This document shows, one piece after another, positions 63,881 to 64,000 of a DNA stretch of 64,000 nt (its first letter is position 1; every line of letters starts with the position of its first letter). A program made the translations under genes and the position numbers. The stretch covers positions 1 through 64,000 of the forward strand of contig NZ_VWXX01000016.1 in assembly GCF_008632335.1 (NCBI RefSeq). The letters run 5' to 3'. The notes beneath the pieces are model-generated. The model was given only the letters and a program-made list of their open reading frames with translations, searched no databases and was not told the origin of the DNA. The stretch comes from Thiohalocapsa marina. GTDB taxonomy: Bacteria > Pseudomonadota > Gammaproteobacteria > Chromatiales > Chromatiaceae.

Positions 63881-64000
63881 ATCAGGATCCTCGAAGATTA
63901 GCCTCGAGTGATGCGATTGCCCCGCTGTAGGTGCGGCTTCACCCGCACGTCCGGAGGCGTCGGATGTACGATGCGACTGACGCTGTATCTATCATCCCAG

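Overview
The window is high-GC bacterial chromosome. zipA, the yciI-yciB-yciV-yciO gene block, tsaB, lpxH and a yadG/yadH pair together point to a Gammaproteobacterium. The high GC, abundant palindromic repeats, an Rpn/DUF4351-type nuclease and DUF1640-like coiled-coil genes would suit a Chromatiales lineage (Chromatiaceae or Ectothiorhodospiraceae), but that placement is inferred. There is no CRISPR array, prophage or intact insertion sequence, and no rRNA.

Layout. 1-547: a duplicated segment of about 170 bp flanking an inverted repeat. 548-7621: smc-zipA-ligA plus a small conserved ORF (chromosome structure, division, repair). 7707-8531: a secreted alpha-carbonic anhydrase homologue that has lost two zinc ligands. 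8747-10758 (minus): ppiC-type isomerase, yciI, yciB. 10934-17197 (plus): yciV (PHP), yciO, an M50 protease, trpS, scpA, scpB, rluB. 17238-18407 (minus): argE. 18515-22843 (plus): a tightly overlapping trio of a GNAT + C39-like peptidase fusion, a RimK-like ATP-grasp ligase and an RsmB/NOP-type RNA methyltransferase. 22872-24972: a decayed lower-GC island (ATP-grasp fragment, CmoB-like methyltransferase, broken glycosidase-like gene, frameshifted antitoxin). 25084-45527: mostly housekeeping (xthA, a NorD/CbbO-like VWA protein, mtaB, a secreted Hsp20-like protein, yadG-yadH, mrcB with an lpoP-like partner, yoaA, tsaB, a DUF455 protein, lpxH, ppiB, cysS). 45590-46485: a heptad-repeat coiled-coil membrane protein and tRNA-Cys/tRNA-Leu.

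46967-62804 is a complete Tad (Flp) pilus locus on the plus strand. It has a 58-aa Flp pilin followed by a strong hairpin, a prepilin peptidase, an unusual AAA+ ATPase, CpaB, secretin, a small lipoprotein, TadZ, the TadA motor, TadB, TadC and TadD, then six pseudopilin or TadG-type proteins instead of the usual three. The first part of that pseudopilin block is visibly lower in GC. The last 1.2 kb holds two copies of an 85-bp palindrome and a decayed DUF1640-like gene.

The least explained items are the GNAT/C39 + RimK-like operon, the AAA+ ATPase inside the Tad locus, the expanded pseudopilin set, the degenerate carbonic anhydrase and the secreted Hsp20-like protein. All family calls come from reading translated sequence and motifs; no database search was run.
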